Shown: positions 54,672-63,552 of the stretch, in pieces
Position numbering within the stretch: the first letter of the stretch is position 1
How the letters are laid out: each line of letters opens with the position of its first letter
Origin: Paraburkholderia sp. BL21I4N1
GTDB lineage: Bacteria; Pseudomonadota; Gammaproteobacteria; Burkholderiales; Burkholderiaceae
Direction of reading: 5' to 3'
Length of the DNA: 64,000 nt
NCBI RefSeq assembly: GCF_002973525.1
Contig: NZ_PVEN01000001.1
Coordinates: 62,001 to 126,000 of the forward strand
Translations under genes and position numbers: made by a program
Notes under the pieces: model-generated
What the model was told of the DNA's origin: nothing
The model's database searches: none
What the model saw: the letters and a program-made list of their open reading frames with translations, nothing else

Positions 54672-55390
54672 GCCGCCCGCTGCTGCGCGATCAACTGCGC
54701 GAGCCGCTCGATCTGCTTGCCTTGCGCATCGAAATTGCCGGCGTCGAGCCAGCGCGTGTAGCTCGCACGCAGCGCGGGCCATTCGCCGTCGAGCACCGAA
54801 AACCACGCGGTATCGCGATTGCGCTGGTGATACACGATCGCCTGCCGGAAGATCCCTTCGAACGTAAAGCCGTAGCGCAACGCGGCGGCGCGCGACGGTG
54901 CGTTCAGCGAGTCGCATTTCCATTCGAAGCGTCGATAGCCCAGCCCGTCGAAAACCTGCGACATCACCAGGAACATGGCATCGGTGGCAATGCGCGTCTG
55001 CTTCAGACGCGGCGAATACGTCACGTGGCCCACTTCGATGACACCGTTCACCCGGTCGATCCGCATGAGCGCCAGTGTGCCGACCGCCTTGCCGGTCGCG
55101 AGATCGATCACCGCGTGGTGCAACGGATCCGGCGACGCGGCCATGCGCGTCAAATGCTCGCGGTAAGCGGCCAGGCTGTCGAACGGACCCACGTTCAGAT
55201 AGGTCCAGTCGCGCGCATCCGCGGCCGAGCTGTAGGCCTCGTACAGGTCCGCGGCGTGGCGTTCCACGTCCACCCGTTCGATCCGGCAATAGCGGCCCGT
55301 CAGCGGCGCGCTGCCGGGCGCCTCGGCGCCTTTCCAGTCCGGCACGGGCACGCCGATCGGCTGCTCGAACTCGTTGTGTCTGGGTTCCAT
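54668..55390 (-). CDS. GNAT N-acetyltransferase
   Basis: A 240-residue RimL-like protein with an N-terminal extension (NEFEQPIGVPVPDWKGAEAP) typical of the 'GNAT, YoaP/YdaF-like' proteins that modify amines. The core includes GVIEVGHVTYSPRLKQTRIATDAMF and SLNAPSRAAALRYGFTFEGIFRQ. The ATG at 55390 with AGGAG at good spacing is used. It is divergent from the MocR regulator with a 122-bp gap, so regulation by that regulator is possible. Confidence 0.9.
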   Translation of the reverse strand: MEPRHNEFEQPIGVPVPDWKGAEAPGSAPLTGRYCRIERVDVERHAADLYEAYSSAADARDWTYLNVGPFDSLAAYREHLTRMAASPDPLHHAVIDLATGKAVGTLALMRIDRVNGVIEVGHVTYSPRLKQTRIATDAMFLVMSQVFDGLGYRRFEWKCDSLNAPSRAAALRYGFTFEGIFRQAIVYHQRNRDTAWFSVLDGEWPALRASYTRWLDAGNFDAQGKQIERLAQLIAQQRAA

Positions 55391-55512
55391 CACTGTTCTC
55401 CTGTTGTTGCGGCATCGATGATCGTCGGCGGCTGCCGTTCAACAGGAACGATACGGCAAACGTGGTATGTTAAAAAGATCCACGCCAAACCCATTTCATA
55501 GGTCCAGCCGCA

Positions 55513-57054
55513 ATGATGGAAATCATTGGTCCGCTCGCCAACCCGGCTGCGGCGAGAGCCACGCGTGCCGCCGACAAACCTCCGCCGCTGCAAAAACAGC
55601 TGATCGAACGTTTGCAGCAGGCGATTCTCGGCGGACGGCTGCCGGCCGGCTCGCTGCTGCCTTCGTCGCGTCTGCTGGCGGCGGAGATGGGCGTGTCGCG
55701 CAATACGGTGGTGATCGCCTATGAACATCTGGTCGCGACCGGCTACGTGGTGGCCGACAAGAAGGGCACCCGCGTGAGCCCGCTGTCCAGCCCTGCCGCA
55801 CGCGGCGAGCCGGCGGCGCCCTGCGCTGCGCCCGAGGTGGCGTACGCGGCGCGCGTCGGCCAGTTCGCGGCCACCCGCACGCACGCCGACAACACCTTTC
55901 CGATGACGCCCGGCACGCCCGCGCTCGACCGCTTTCCGCTGAGCGCCTGGCGGCGCGCGCTCGAACGCTCGCTGGAGCGCGCGTTGCCCTTCACGCTCGG
56001 CTATGGCGCGCCGGCCGGCGAACCCGCACTGCGCGACGCGATTGCCGCGCATTTGCGCATCGCACGCGGTGTGCGCTGCGACGGCTCGCAGGTGGTGATC
56101 ACCGAGGGCGCGCAGGAGGCGCTGAACCTGTGCGTCCGGCTGCTCACCAATCCCGGCGACGTCGCGTGGGTCGAGGACCCCGGTTATCGCGGCGCGAAGG
56201 CCGCGTTCAACGTCGGCGACCTGACCACGCTGCCCATGCCGGTCGACGCCGAAGGCATCGCCGTGCCGCCCGACGCGTGGCGCGCGCATCCGCCGAAGCT
56301 GATCTACACGTCGCCCGCGCATCAGTATCCGACGGGGGCGGTGTTGTCGGTGGCGCGGCGTCTGGAATTGATTGCGCAGGCGCGCCGCTGCGGCGCGTGG
56401 CTGATCGAGGACGACTACGACGGTGAGTTCCGCCACACCGGCGAGCCGATCGCCAGCATGCAGGGGCTCGTTGCCGACGCGCCGGTGCTGTACGTCGGCT
56501 CATTCAGCAAGACCATGTTCCCGGCGCTGCGCATCGGATTCGTGGTGCTGCCGCGCGCGATCGTCGAAGAATCGGCGGTGGCGTTGCAGGAGATGCTGCG
56601 CGGCGGGCATCGGCTGGAGCAGATGGCGCTTGCGCATTTCATCGAAAGTGGCGAGTTCGGGCGGCATCTGGGGCGCATGAGGCGGGTGTACCGCGAGCGC
56701 CAGCAGGCGTTGCGCGACGCGCTCACGGTGCACTTCGCGCCGGCGCAGATTCTGGGCGGCAACTGCGGCATGCATTTGACGCTGCGCTTGCCGCCGACCC
56801 TCGACGACCGCGCTTTGGCGGCGCGCGCTGTCGCCAAGGGGCTCAATCCGCGCGCGCTATCCGGGTTCGCGTTGCAACCCGATGTGCAGACGAATGGGCT
56901 CGTGATCGGCTACGGCAGTACGCCGCCGGAGCAACTGGCGGCCGCGGCCCACGTGCTGGCCGCGCTGGCGCGCGAGCTGGACGGTAAGCCGGCAAGCGGG
57001 CCAACAAGCGGGCCGACAACCAAGGCAAAAAAAAGCAATCGGCCGCCACCCTGA
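55513..57054 (+). CDS. MocR/PdxR-type PLP-dependent regulator
   Basis: A 513-residue fusion of a GntR winged helix (residues ~25-95: LQKQLIERLQQAILGGRLPAG, LLAAEMGVSRNTVVIAYEHL) to a type-I aminotransferase fold. The PLP lysine is in LYVGSFSKTMFPALRIGF, with the Asp-containing YDGEFRH and the N-terminal QEALNLCVRLL region. MocR proteins sense pyridoxal phosphate or amino compounds (as GabR, PdxR, TauR). The C-terminal tail is Gly/Thr/Lys-rich. The target is probably the divergent GNAT gene or the regulator itself. Confidence 0.93.
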   Translation: MMEIIGPLANPAAARATRAADKPPPLQKQLIERLQQAILGGRLPAGSLLPSSRLLAAEMGVSRNTVVIAYEHLVATGYVVADKKGTRVSPLSSPAARGEPAAPCAAPEVAYAARVGQFAATRTHADNTFPMTPGTPALDRFPLSAWRRALERSLERALPFTLGYGAPAGEPALRDAIAAHLRIARGVRCDGSQVVITEGAQEALNLCVRLLTNPGDVAWVEDPGYRGAKAAFNVGDLTTLPMPVDAEGIAVPPDAWRAHPPKLIYTSPAHQYPTGAVLSVARRLELIAQARRCGAWLIEDDYDGEFRHTGEPIASMQGLVADAPVLYVGSFSKTMFPALRIGFVVLPRAIVEESAVALQEMLRGGHRLEQMALAHFIESGEFGRHLGRMRRVYRERQQALRDALTVHFAPAQILGGNCGMHLTLRLPPTLDDRALAARAVAKGLNPRALSGFALQPDVQTNGLVIGYGSTPPEQLAAAAHVLAALARELDGKPASGPTSGPTTKAKKSNRPPP

Positions 57055-57286
57055 CGTGTAAGTTTTTGCGTTTGTCCGCGCAGCCCATGTCGCGCTATCG
57101 TGTCGTTTATGCGCGGCGAAATCGACAGACGCAGCGTCGACGCATCGCCCCGCAACTCATGCCCAGCGCGCCGCACTGCAACATCGCGCAACAGGCGGAG
57201 CGCGCCCGCCGGGCCGTTGTCGAGCCCGGGCATGAAGAATGCCTTTGTTGTGGTTATCTATGACGATCTATCCGACCGGAGACGAC

Positions 57287-57619
57287 ATGAAGGAAATCGA
57301 ACCGACCCCGTGGTTTGAGCTTGCCGCCCACACACCCGCACGCGAGGGCTGGTATGAGGTGCAACTGACGAGCGGGGACACCGCTTTCGCCAAATTCGGC
57401 GAGGGCATCTGGACCGAAAAACCGTTGCTGGTCTTTACGCACTGGCGCGGGCTGTCCGCGGATCCATCGAAAGCGAAAGAGGGCGAAACCGAATCGATCG
57501 CCGCCGAAGCCACCGCCGCCGAAGGGGTGCGCGCCGCATGGAACGCCTTCTTCCCCGGACTGGGCGAAGAACAGCACAAACCGCTGGACGCGGTGCCCAA
57601 CGGTAAAGCGCCTCACTGA
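57287..57619 (+). CDS. Hypothetical protein
   Basis: A 110-residue acidic protein starting MKEIEPTPWFELAAHTPARE, with GWYEVQLTSGDTAFAKFGEG and a Trp-rich LVFTHWRGLSAD segment reminiscent of small WYL-less beta domains. CCGGAGAC precedes the ATG at 57287; an upstream in-frame start is rejected. The codon pattern is normal. No family recognised. Confidence 0.65.
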   Translation: MKEIEPTPWFELAAHTPAREGWYEVQLTSGDTAFAKFGEGIWTEKPLLVFTHWRGLSADPSKAKEGETESIAAEATAAEGVRAAWNAFFPGLGEEQHKPLDAVPNGKAPH

Positions 57620-57704
57620 TCGCACTGATCGAGGCAAGCGCGGGCGGTGGCCGACAGGCCGCTGCCCGCGCTTGCCTTCATAGCGTTCCAGACGCCCTTT
57701 CTAC

Positions 57705-58289
57705 ATGCCCACGAGTTCGCAGATTTCCGCAATCGTCCCGGCGCAAACCGCGCTCGTCGTGATGCATTATCAGACCGATATTCTCGGCCTCTTTCCTTCG
57801 GTCGCACCGACCTTGCTCTCCAACACGCGCAGGCTTTGCGACGCCGCGCGAGCTGCGGGCGTTAGTGTTTATTTCGCCAATCTCCGCTTCAATCCGGGCT
57901 ATCCGGAAGTCAACCCATTGAACCGGAATGGCCAGGGTATCAAGCAATTGGGGCTTTTCGTCGACGACCGGCTCTCACCCGAATTAGACCGCCAGGCGAG
58001 TGAGCCGCTGATCGTCGCACATCGCGCCAGCGTGTTTTTCGGCACGGATTTGCAGGTGCGGCTCTCGGCACAAGGTATTGACTCGTTGATGATGGTCGGC
58101 ATTGCGTCGACGGGTGTCGTGCTGTCGTCGGTCGCCTATGCAAGCGACGCCGACTTCCGCCTCTACACCGTCAAGGATTGCTGTTACGACCCGGATCAGG
58201 TCGTCCACGAGCATCTGTTCGCCACGGCGTTCGAATCGCGCACGACCGTGCTGTCACTCGCGGACGCCTTGCTGCTGCTCGCCCGCTAG
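57705..58289 (+). CDS. Isochorismatase-like hydrolase, catalytic residues apparently degenerate
   Basis: A 194-residue protein with the isochorismatase fold: TALVVMHYQTDILGLFP (catalytic Asp position kept in the QTD triplet), VYFANLRFNPGYPE, and MMVGIASTGVVLSSVAYASD. At the usual Lys site the sequence reads AHRASVFFGTDL with Ala/His, and the Cys site in STGVVLSS has Val. The Cys is also absent in true isochorismatases such as PhzD/EntB, but the Lys is normally kept. It may be a non-hydrolytic homologue. It follows the small unknown gene by 85 bp. Confidence 0.82.
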   Translation: MPTSSQISAIVPAQTALVVMHYQTDILGLFPSVAPTLLSNTRRLCDAARAAGVSVYFANLRFNPGYPEVNPLNRNGQGIKQLGLFVDDRLSPELDRQASEPLIVAHRASVFFGTDLQVRLSAQGIDSLMMVGIASTGVVLSSVAYASDADFRLYTVKDCCYDPDQVVHEHLFATAFESRTTVLSLADALLLLAR

Positions 58290-58316
58290 CGGCGTGCGCA
58301 GTGCGCGCGCACGCGC

Positions 58317-58802
58317 TTACTCGACGCCTTCGGCAAACGCCTTGAGCGCGTCGCCCGCCAACCGGTAACGCACCCATTCGCTTTGCGCGCTCGCGCCGAT
58401 CGCCTCGTAAAAACCGATTGCCGGTTCGTTCCAGTCGAGCACGCTCCATTCGAAGCGCCCGCAGCCGCTTTCGCAGGCAATCTGCGCGAGGTGGCGCAGC
58501 ATCCGTTTGCCCGCGCCGCTGCCGCGTGCGGCCGGCGACACGTAAAGGTCTTCCAGATACAGCCCGTGTTTGCCGAGCCAGGTGGAATACGAATGGAAAT
58601 AGACGCAAAAGCCGATGGGCTCGCCGTCCATTTCGCAGATCAACGCTTTCGCGGTGGCGGTCGCGGAAAACAGGCTCGTTTCGACGTCTTCGACGGACGC
58701 GATGACTTCATGCTCCGCCTTCTCGTACACGGCGAGCTCGGTGATGAAGCGAAGAATCAGCGCGGCGTCGGCTGCGTGGGCGCGGCGAATGTGAATGGTC
58801 AA
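58317..58802 (-). CDS. GNAT N-acetyltransferase (spermidine/diamine type)
   Basis: A 161-residue protein: IHIRRAHAADAALILRFITE, the loop LYVSPAARGSGAGKRMLRHLA, and VLDWNEPAIGFYEAIGA, in the pattern of diamine/polyamine acetyltransferases (the SSAT-like GNAT subgroup). Only a TTG start fits at 58802 and no clear Shine-Dalgarno is seen, so the exact N-terminus is uncertain. Substrate inferred only loosely from subgroup resemblance. Confidence 0.87.
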   Translation of the reverse strand: MTIHIRRAHAADAALILRFITELAVYEKAEHEVIASVEDVETSLFSATATAKALICEMDGEPIGFCVYFHSYSTWLGKHGLYLEDLYVSPAARGSGAGKRMLRHLAQIACESGCGRFEWSVLDWNEPAIGFYEAIGASAQSEWVRYRLAGDALKAFAEGVE

Positions 58803-58921
58803 GGTGAGGTGCTCGATCGGTTGAAGAGGGGCCGGCTTCGCGCGTCAACACGCGGGTTCGGATCAGACAGACATCGTAGCGTTGATCGGCGTGAATTGAC
58901 CAGCATTCTCGGCGATTGCGA

Positions 58922-58949
58922 TTGACGTGTCGTCACCCGATCGTTTACT
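58922..58949 (+). promoter_or_regulatory. Candidate promoter of the threonine leader
   Basis: TTGACG (58922-58927) and TTTACT (58944-58949) are 16 bp apart. The leader ATG starts 9 bases after the -10, so the leader transcript would be nearly leaderless. Confidence 0.4.
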
Positions 58950-58957
58950 GTCGAGCC

Positions 58958-59044
58958 ATGGACTTCCACTCGATTCCCTTCGCCGCCGTCACCACCACGA
59001 CGACCACCTTCACAGGCGGGTCGTCGGGAGGTTGCGCACGCTAG
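58958..59044 (+). CDS. Threonine-rich leader peptide (attenuator)
   Basis: A 28-codon frame starting MDFHSIPFAAV, then six consecutive threonine codons (ACC ACC ACG ACG ACC ACC, residues 12-17), Phe and another Thr, ending GGSSGGCAR before TAG. A short reading frame with a run of one amino acid just before a terminator-like hairpin and a gene of that amino acid's tRNA synthetase is the hallmark of ribosome-mediated attenuation. It follows a candidate promoter and no independent function is expected. Confidence 0.85.
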   Translation: MDFHSIPFAAVTTTTTTFTGGSSGGCAR

Positions 59045-59072
59045 CGACACGAAGCAGTGGCAGACCACCCAG

Positions 59073-59100
59073 GGCCCCGCCGGAAACGGACGGGGCCTTT
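59073..59100 (+). terminator. Attenuator hairpin before the second ThrRS gene
   Basis: Stem GGCCCCG/CGGGGCC with an inner CCG-GAAA-CGG extension and a short U-tract (TTT GGCATTT). It is placed 28 bp after the leader stop and 71 bp before the synthetase start. A GGCGGG in the leader (59015-59020) can pair with CCCGCC (59076-59081) in the 5' arm, a possible antiterminator. Confidence 0.75.
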
Positions 59101-59171
59101 GGCATTTCTGGACCTCCGTTTGCGGCAACCCTCACCGCGCTGAGCGGTATTCGACTAAACGGAGCGTGACT

Positions 59172-60386
59172 GTGAACGACATCGACCATCGTGTTTTAGG
59201 CAATAAACTCGACCTTTTTCATCAGCAGGAAGAGGGCGCCGGAATGGTTTTCTGGCATCCGCGTGGCTGGGAGCTGTATCGCGTGCTGGAAGATTACGTG
59301 CGCGCCCGGATGCGTTGCGCCGGCTTTCGCGAGATTCGTACGCCGCAATTGCTGGCCCGCTCGCTGTGGGAAACGAGCGGTCATTGGGAGAAGTTCGGCG
59401 CGGCAATGTATTCGTTGGCCGACGCGGAAGAAGGGCGCGCGCTGTGTCTGAAGCCTATGAGTTGTCCGTGCCACGTGCAGGTGTTCAATCAGCGCGTGCG
59501 TTCTTATCGCGAGTTGCCGGTGCGGTATAGCGAGTTCGGCGCGTGTCATCGCGACGAACCGTCTGGTTCGCTCGAAGGCCTGAAGCGCACGCGCGCGTTC
59601 GTGCAGGACGACGCCCATGTGTTCTGCACGGAGTCGCATATCGAGGCGGAAGTGGGGCGCTTCTGCTCGCTGCTGCGCGCGGTTTACGCGGATCTCGGTT
59701 TTCCCGACTTCAAGGTTGCGCTCGCGACGCGGCCGGCGTCGCGCTCGGGCAGCGAAGCAACGTGGGATCACGCGGAAAGCGCGTTGGCGAATGCCGCGCG
59801 CGCGGCAGGTCTGGCGTTTGATCTGCTCGACGGCGAGGGCGCTTTTTACGGGCCGAAACTGGAGTTTCATCTCACGGACAGTCGCGGGCGAAGTTGGCAA
59901 TGCGGCACGATCCAGCTCGACTTCGTGTTGCCCGAGCGGCTTGGCGCGGAGTTCGTCAACGAGCGCAATGAACGCGAGCGGCCCGTGATGATTCATCACG
60001 CTGTACTGGGTAGCATGGAGCGATTTATCGCGATGCTGCTCGAACATCATGAGGGATGGTTGCCGGTGTGGCTCGCGCCGGAGCAGGTCGTCGTCGCCAC
60101 CATCAGCGACGCGAATGGGCTCTATGCGCGGGAGGTTCTGCAAGCGCTCGATGATGTGGGCGTTCGGGCGCTGGTCGATAGCCGGCCCGAGCGGCTGGAG
60201 AAGAAGATCGTCGACGCACGCGAAAAGCAGGTGCCGCTTCTGGTGGTCGTCGGTTCGCGCGACGAGCGTGATCGGACGATCAGCATCCGCGAGCGCGACG
60301 GGCAACAAGCGACGTTGTCGCTGCAGGACGGTGTCGAGCATTTGAGGCTCGCGGCGCGGCCGCCGGCGATGCGGTCGAGACGCTGA
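59172..60386 (+). CDS. thrS: Second, editing-less threonyl-tRNA synthetase
   Basis: A 404-residue class II synthetase that charges tRNA-Thr. The catalytic core starts at once (LGNKLDLFHQQEEGAGMVFW), with motif 2 (YSEFGACHRDEPSGSLEGLKRTRAF), the zinc Cys in KPMSCPCHVQVF, and motif 3 HHAVLGSMERFIAMLLEH. The C-terminal anticodon domain (QVVVATISDANGLYAREVL) is present. The TGS and editing (N2) domains of a normal ~640-residue ThrRS are missing, so serine mischarging would not be corrected in cis. The GTG at 59172 is chosen because GGAG sits seven bases upstream. It is controlled by the upstream attenuator. Confidence 0.93.
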   Translation: MNDIDHRVLGNKLDLFHQQEEGAGMVFWHPRGWELYRVLEDYVRARMRCAGFREIRTPQLLARSLWETSGHWEKFGAAMYSLADAEEGRALCLKPMSCPCHVQVFNQRVRSYRELPVRYSEFGACHRDEPSGSLEGLKRTRAFVQDDAHVFCTESHIEAEVGRFCSLLRAVYADLGFPDFKVALATRPASRSGSEATWDHAESALANAARAAGLAFDLLDGEGAFYGPKLEFHLTDSRGRSWQCGTIQLDFVLPERLGAEFVNERNERERPVMIHHAVLGSMERFIAMLLEHHEGWLPVWLAPEQVVVATISDANGLYAREVLQALDDVGVRALVDSRPERLEKKIVDAREKQVPLLVVVGSRDERDRTISIRERDGQQATLSLQDGVEHLRLAARPPAMRSRR

Positions 60387-60479
60387 TACCGATACCGGGT
60401 TCGCACAAGGGCGCGATAGAGCGCGGTCTTGTGCGTTCTTCTCGCTGCACGCCTACGTCGAACGTAACCCGCGAACAAC

Positions 60480-61316
60480 CTACGCATAAAATGCCGACGG
60501 CACCACGCCGAAATGCCGCTTGAACATCGCCGCGAACGCGCTTTGACTCGTATAACCGTGGTCCATTGCGACGGCAATGATCTTCTCGCCATGCGCGAGC
60601 CGTTTCAACGCCAGGAGCAAGCGCGCCTGCTGCCGCCAACGCCCGAACGTGATCCCGGTTTCACGCTGGAACCAGCGATGAAATGTTTTCTCCGACACGT
60701 CCAGCGTATCCGCCCATGCGCCGATGGTGCGATTGTCGTCGGGGGTGGCGAGCACGCTGTCGCACACCGCGCGCAAACGGACATCGGACGGCCACGGCAG
60801 ATACAGCGGCAGCAACGGCACCGCGTTCAATTCCGCCAGCAGCAACTGCATCAGGTGATCGTCGCGCGATCCGGCGGTGTAGTCCTGCGGCACGTCGATC
60901 GCCGCGAGGATCAACTCGCGCAGCAACGCATGCACTTCGACCACGCAACTGCGCGTGGGCAAATGCGCGGCCGCGCCGGGTTCGACGAATACCGTGCGCA
61001 TCTTCACGTCGCCGCTCATCTGCACCGAATGATCGACGCCCGGTTCGAGCCAGACGCCGCGCGTAGGCGGCACGACCCACGAACCCGTGGCGGACTCGAT
61101 CATCATCACCCCTTCGATCGCATACAGCAGCTGCGCGCGCCGATGCCGATGCGCCGCGATCAGCGTGCCGTGCGGATACCACGCGGCCATGGCCGATACC
61201 GGCATGGGCGTGGTTTCGAACGGCACGTGCGCGCCGGGCGCGGTGGGCGTTTCAGCGCGTTTTTGCGCAGCGAGGGTGACGTGAGCGGCGCGCGCGTGCA
61301 TTCGTGTGTTTGCCAT
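60480..61316 (-). CDS. AraC-family transcriptional regulator with N-terminal cupin
   Basis: A 278-residue regulator with a cupin sensor (AAWYPHGTLIAAHRHRRAQLLYA, VVPPTRGVWLEPGVDHSVQM) and C-terminal helix-turn-helices (ADTLDVSEKTFHRWFQRETG, ALKRLAHGEKIIAVAMDHGYTSQSAFAAMFKRHFG). It is of the same architecture as the AraC protein at 47652 but only moderately similar. It is divergent from the EamA transporter, 130 bp away, which is the likely target. Confidence 0.93.
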   Translation of the reverse strand: MANTRMHARAAHVTLAAQKRAETPTAPGAHVPFETTPMPVSAMAAWYPHGTLIAAHRHRRAQLLYAIEGVMMIESATGSWVVPPTRGVWLEPGVDHSVQMSGDVKMRTVFVEPGAAAHLPTRSCVVEVHALLRELILAAIDVPQDYTAGSRDDHLMQLLLAELNAVPLLPLYLPWPSDVRLRAVCDSVLATPDDNRTIGAWADTLDVSEKTFHRWFQRETGITFGRWRQQARLLLALKRLAHGEKIIAVAMDHGYTSQSAFAAMFKRHFGVVPSAFYA

Positions 61317-61446
61317 GGATCGAAGGGTTGACCGTTTCGCGACAAGTAAAGACCCTTTCGCGCGAGACGGACCTGGCTTGCGGGCTCACCATGCCGGTTC
61401 ACTGCGAAGCCCGTTTCATCCCAACGACAATCAGCCCGAGCGCGAT

Positions 61447-62349
61447 ATGAAGAGATCGTATTTCCTGTTTCCCTTTGTGGCAATCCTGCTGTGGGCCGGC
61501 AACGTGGTCGTCTCGAAGCTGTCCGCCCATACCATCGACCCGTCGGCGATCACGTTCTACCGCCTCCTGCTGGCGGTCGCGCTGATGAGTCTGTTCACGC
61601 TGAGGCCGGCCTGGCGCAACCGCGCGGCGATCGTCCCGCAACTGCCGAAGCTTGCCGTGCTCGGCTTTCTGGCAATGGCGCTGTTCCAGAGTCTCTCGTA
61701 CGAAGCGGCCAAAACGACCACGGCGACCAATATGTCCATCATCACCGCGCTGGTGCCGCTGATGACGATGGTCGCCAGCACCCTGCTGCTTGGCGAGGCG
61801 CCGACTAGCGGGATGGTAGGCGGCGGCGTGCTGTCGCTGGTCGGCGTGGTGTATCTGATCACACAGGGCAATCCCGCGATGCTGCTCGACAACGGGGCGC
61901 ATCTCGGCGATCTGTTGATGATTTTCGCCGCGCTCGCTTACGCGTTGTACGGTGTGCTGCTCAAGCGCTGGCATGTCGGCTTGCCGTCGTGGCAATCCAC
62001 CTACCTGCAAGCACTATTCGCGCTGCTGTTCATGCTGCCGATGCTGCTGCGTCTACCGGCCGCCGAAGCCGTGCCGACTCGCGCGAGCGTGCCGCTGATT
62101 CTGTATGCGGGCGTGCTAGCGTCGGTCGTGCTGCCGTTCCTGTGGATGCAGGGTGTCAAGCATCTCGGTCCGAATCGCTGCGCGTTGTTCATGAACGTGC
62201 TGCCTATCGCGACCGCGTTAATTGCTATTGCGATGCTTGGGGAGACCTTGCATCCATATCACCTGCTCGGCGGCGGGACGGCGCTTGTCGGTGTGATCGT
62301 CGCGCAGATGTTCAAGCGGCCTGTAACGGAAGCGGCGGCGCGGCCATGA
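61447..62349 (+). CDS. EamA/DMT superfamily transporter
   Basis: A 300-residue inner-membrane exporter-like protein with ten predicted helices in two EamA repeats. It starts MKRSYFLFPFVAILLWAGNV, contains HTIDPSAITFYRLLLAV, TTATNMSIITALVPLMTMV and the second-repeat FMNVLPIATALIAIAML with LLGGGTALVGVIV. EamA proteins export amino acids, metabolites or drugs. The ATG at 61447 (MKRS) is used rather than the longer frame, which would add 47 soluble residues. Confidence 0.92.
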   Translation: MKRSYFLFPFVAILLWAGNVVVSKLSAHTIDPSAITFYRLLLAVALMSLFTLRPAWRNRAAIVPQLPKLAVLGFLAMALFQSLSYEAAKTTTATNMSIITALVPLMTMVASTLLLGEAPTSGMVGGGVLSLVGVVYLITQGNPAMLLDNGAHLGDLLMIFAALAYALYGVLLKRWHVGLPSWQSTYLQALFALLFMLPMLLRLPAAEAVPTRASVPLILYAGVLASVVLPFLWMQGVKHLGPNRCALFMNVLPIATALIAIAMLGETLHPYHLLGGGTALVGVIVAQMFKRPVTEAAARP

Positions 62350-62469
62350 CACAGAGCGTGGAGAGCATCCGCCCGTCGCGCCGGTGCAAAACGGCGAAGC
62401 GTCTTGCGCGCGCGTCCGCCTGGCGCGTGGCGAAAACCGTTTGTCATCGCCACGCACCGCCGCACCGCC

Positions 62470-63252
62470 TCAAACGGCGATCACATCCCGCTGACGGATC
62501 AGATGCGCGTGCAGTCCGTCCCACAGACACACGCGCTCGTCGATCGCCGCCAGGCCCGCTTCCAGTGCCTCACGCAATTTGCGCGGATCGCCGCCTGCGG
62601 CTTCCGCGATCATTGTGCGGGCGGCGGGACCGTGTTCGCCCGAATCCACCTCGATATGACGATCGAGGTAGTAACTCAGCAGCGGCACGCCGGCGCGATC
62701 GATCTTCCAACCGGCGAGCAGCGTGCGGAACATATCCGGAATCACGTTCTCGCGGCCGTAGAAGAAGTTGCCCAGCACCTGATGCGTCGCGCCCTCGTAA
62801 CAGGTCGCGAAGGTCGAATTGACGAAGCGGATCACCGGCGCGGGTGCGTCGACCGTGTTCAGCGCGCTTTGCACGCTTGCGCCGTCGGCCAGCAAACCCA
62901 TCATCCGTTCGATACGCCCGGTGTTCGCACCGACGTCGCGCATGGCATGCAGATACAGATCGAAGTGACTCATTGGGCCCTTCGGCGTTTCGTCGCATTC
63001 TTCGCCGAGCACGATCTCGTTGATCAGCCGCGCGGCGCTCGCATTGCGCGGTGCGATCCACGGCAGCGTGACGGTCGTGAGATCGGCTTGCAGCCGTTTG
63101 ACGAGCGACATGAAATCCCACACGGCGAACACGTGCCATTCCATGAAGGTCCGCAAACCGTGGAGGGTTTCAATCGCGTGGAAAACCGGGTGATGAGCGA
63201 GCGCCATATGGCGTCGCGCGAGTTGCGCTTCGAGCTGTTCGATGTCGTTCAT
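62470..63252 (-). CDS. DUF3050 (haem-oxygenase-like) protein
   Basis: A 260-residue soluble protein of the DUF3050 family, a predicted haem-oxygenase-like helical fold. It starts [20 protein letters not shown] and has the conserved [43 protein letters not shown], and [17 protein letters not shown] segments, the latter with His/Glu/His positions that could bind a di-metal or haem. ATG at 63252 is chosen with GAGGAT upstream. Members are linked to oxidative chemistry in biosynthetic clusters, but this is unverified here. Confidence 0.9.
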   Translation of the reverse strand: MNDIEQLEAQLARRHMALAHHPVFHAIETLHGLRTFMEWHVFAVWDFMSLVKRLQADLTTVTLPWIAPRNASAARLINEIVLGEECDETPKGPMSHFDLYLHAMRDVGANTGRIERMMGLLADGASVQSALNTVDAPAPVIRFVNSTFATCYEGATHQVLGNFFYGRENVIPDMFRTLLAGWKIDRAGVPLLSYYLDRHIEVDSGEHGPAARTMIAEAAGGDPRKLREALEAGLAAIDERVCLWDGLHAHLIRQRDVIAV

Positions 63253-63552
63253 GGTGATCGTTATCCTCGGAATGTCGCTCCGATAGCGGACAAGGGAACG
63301 GCGACAGCGCACACCCGTCGCGGTTGCGGAAGCGGGACGACCGTTCCCATGCCGATTCGGCGCCTGTATTAAGTAAAACGCTTTGGGTTTGAAGCGGGAT
63401 GCGCCGATAAGCGGGCGATATCCCATGACGTGGGTTTTGAAAGCCACGTCACGGAATAAGATAGGCCAGATTTATTATTTAAGAACGCGCAATTACAGAA
63501 TTCTGTGCGGTCTATGCCTTTTGAATATCGCAAATGGCGATGCCGCACGACC
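63253..63552. other. Intergenic region before the DUF3050 gene
   Basis: About 300 bp, AT-rich in its middle (around 63440-63510), with no convincing gene. It probably holds the promoter of the DUF3050 gene and the 3' end of the minus-strand edge gene. Confidence 0.5.
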
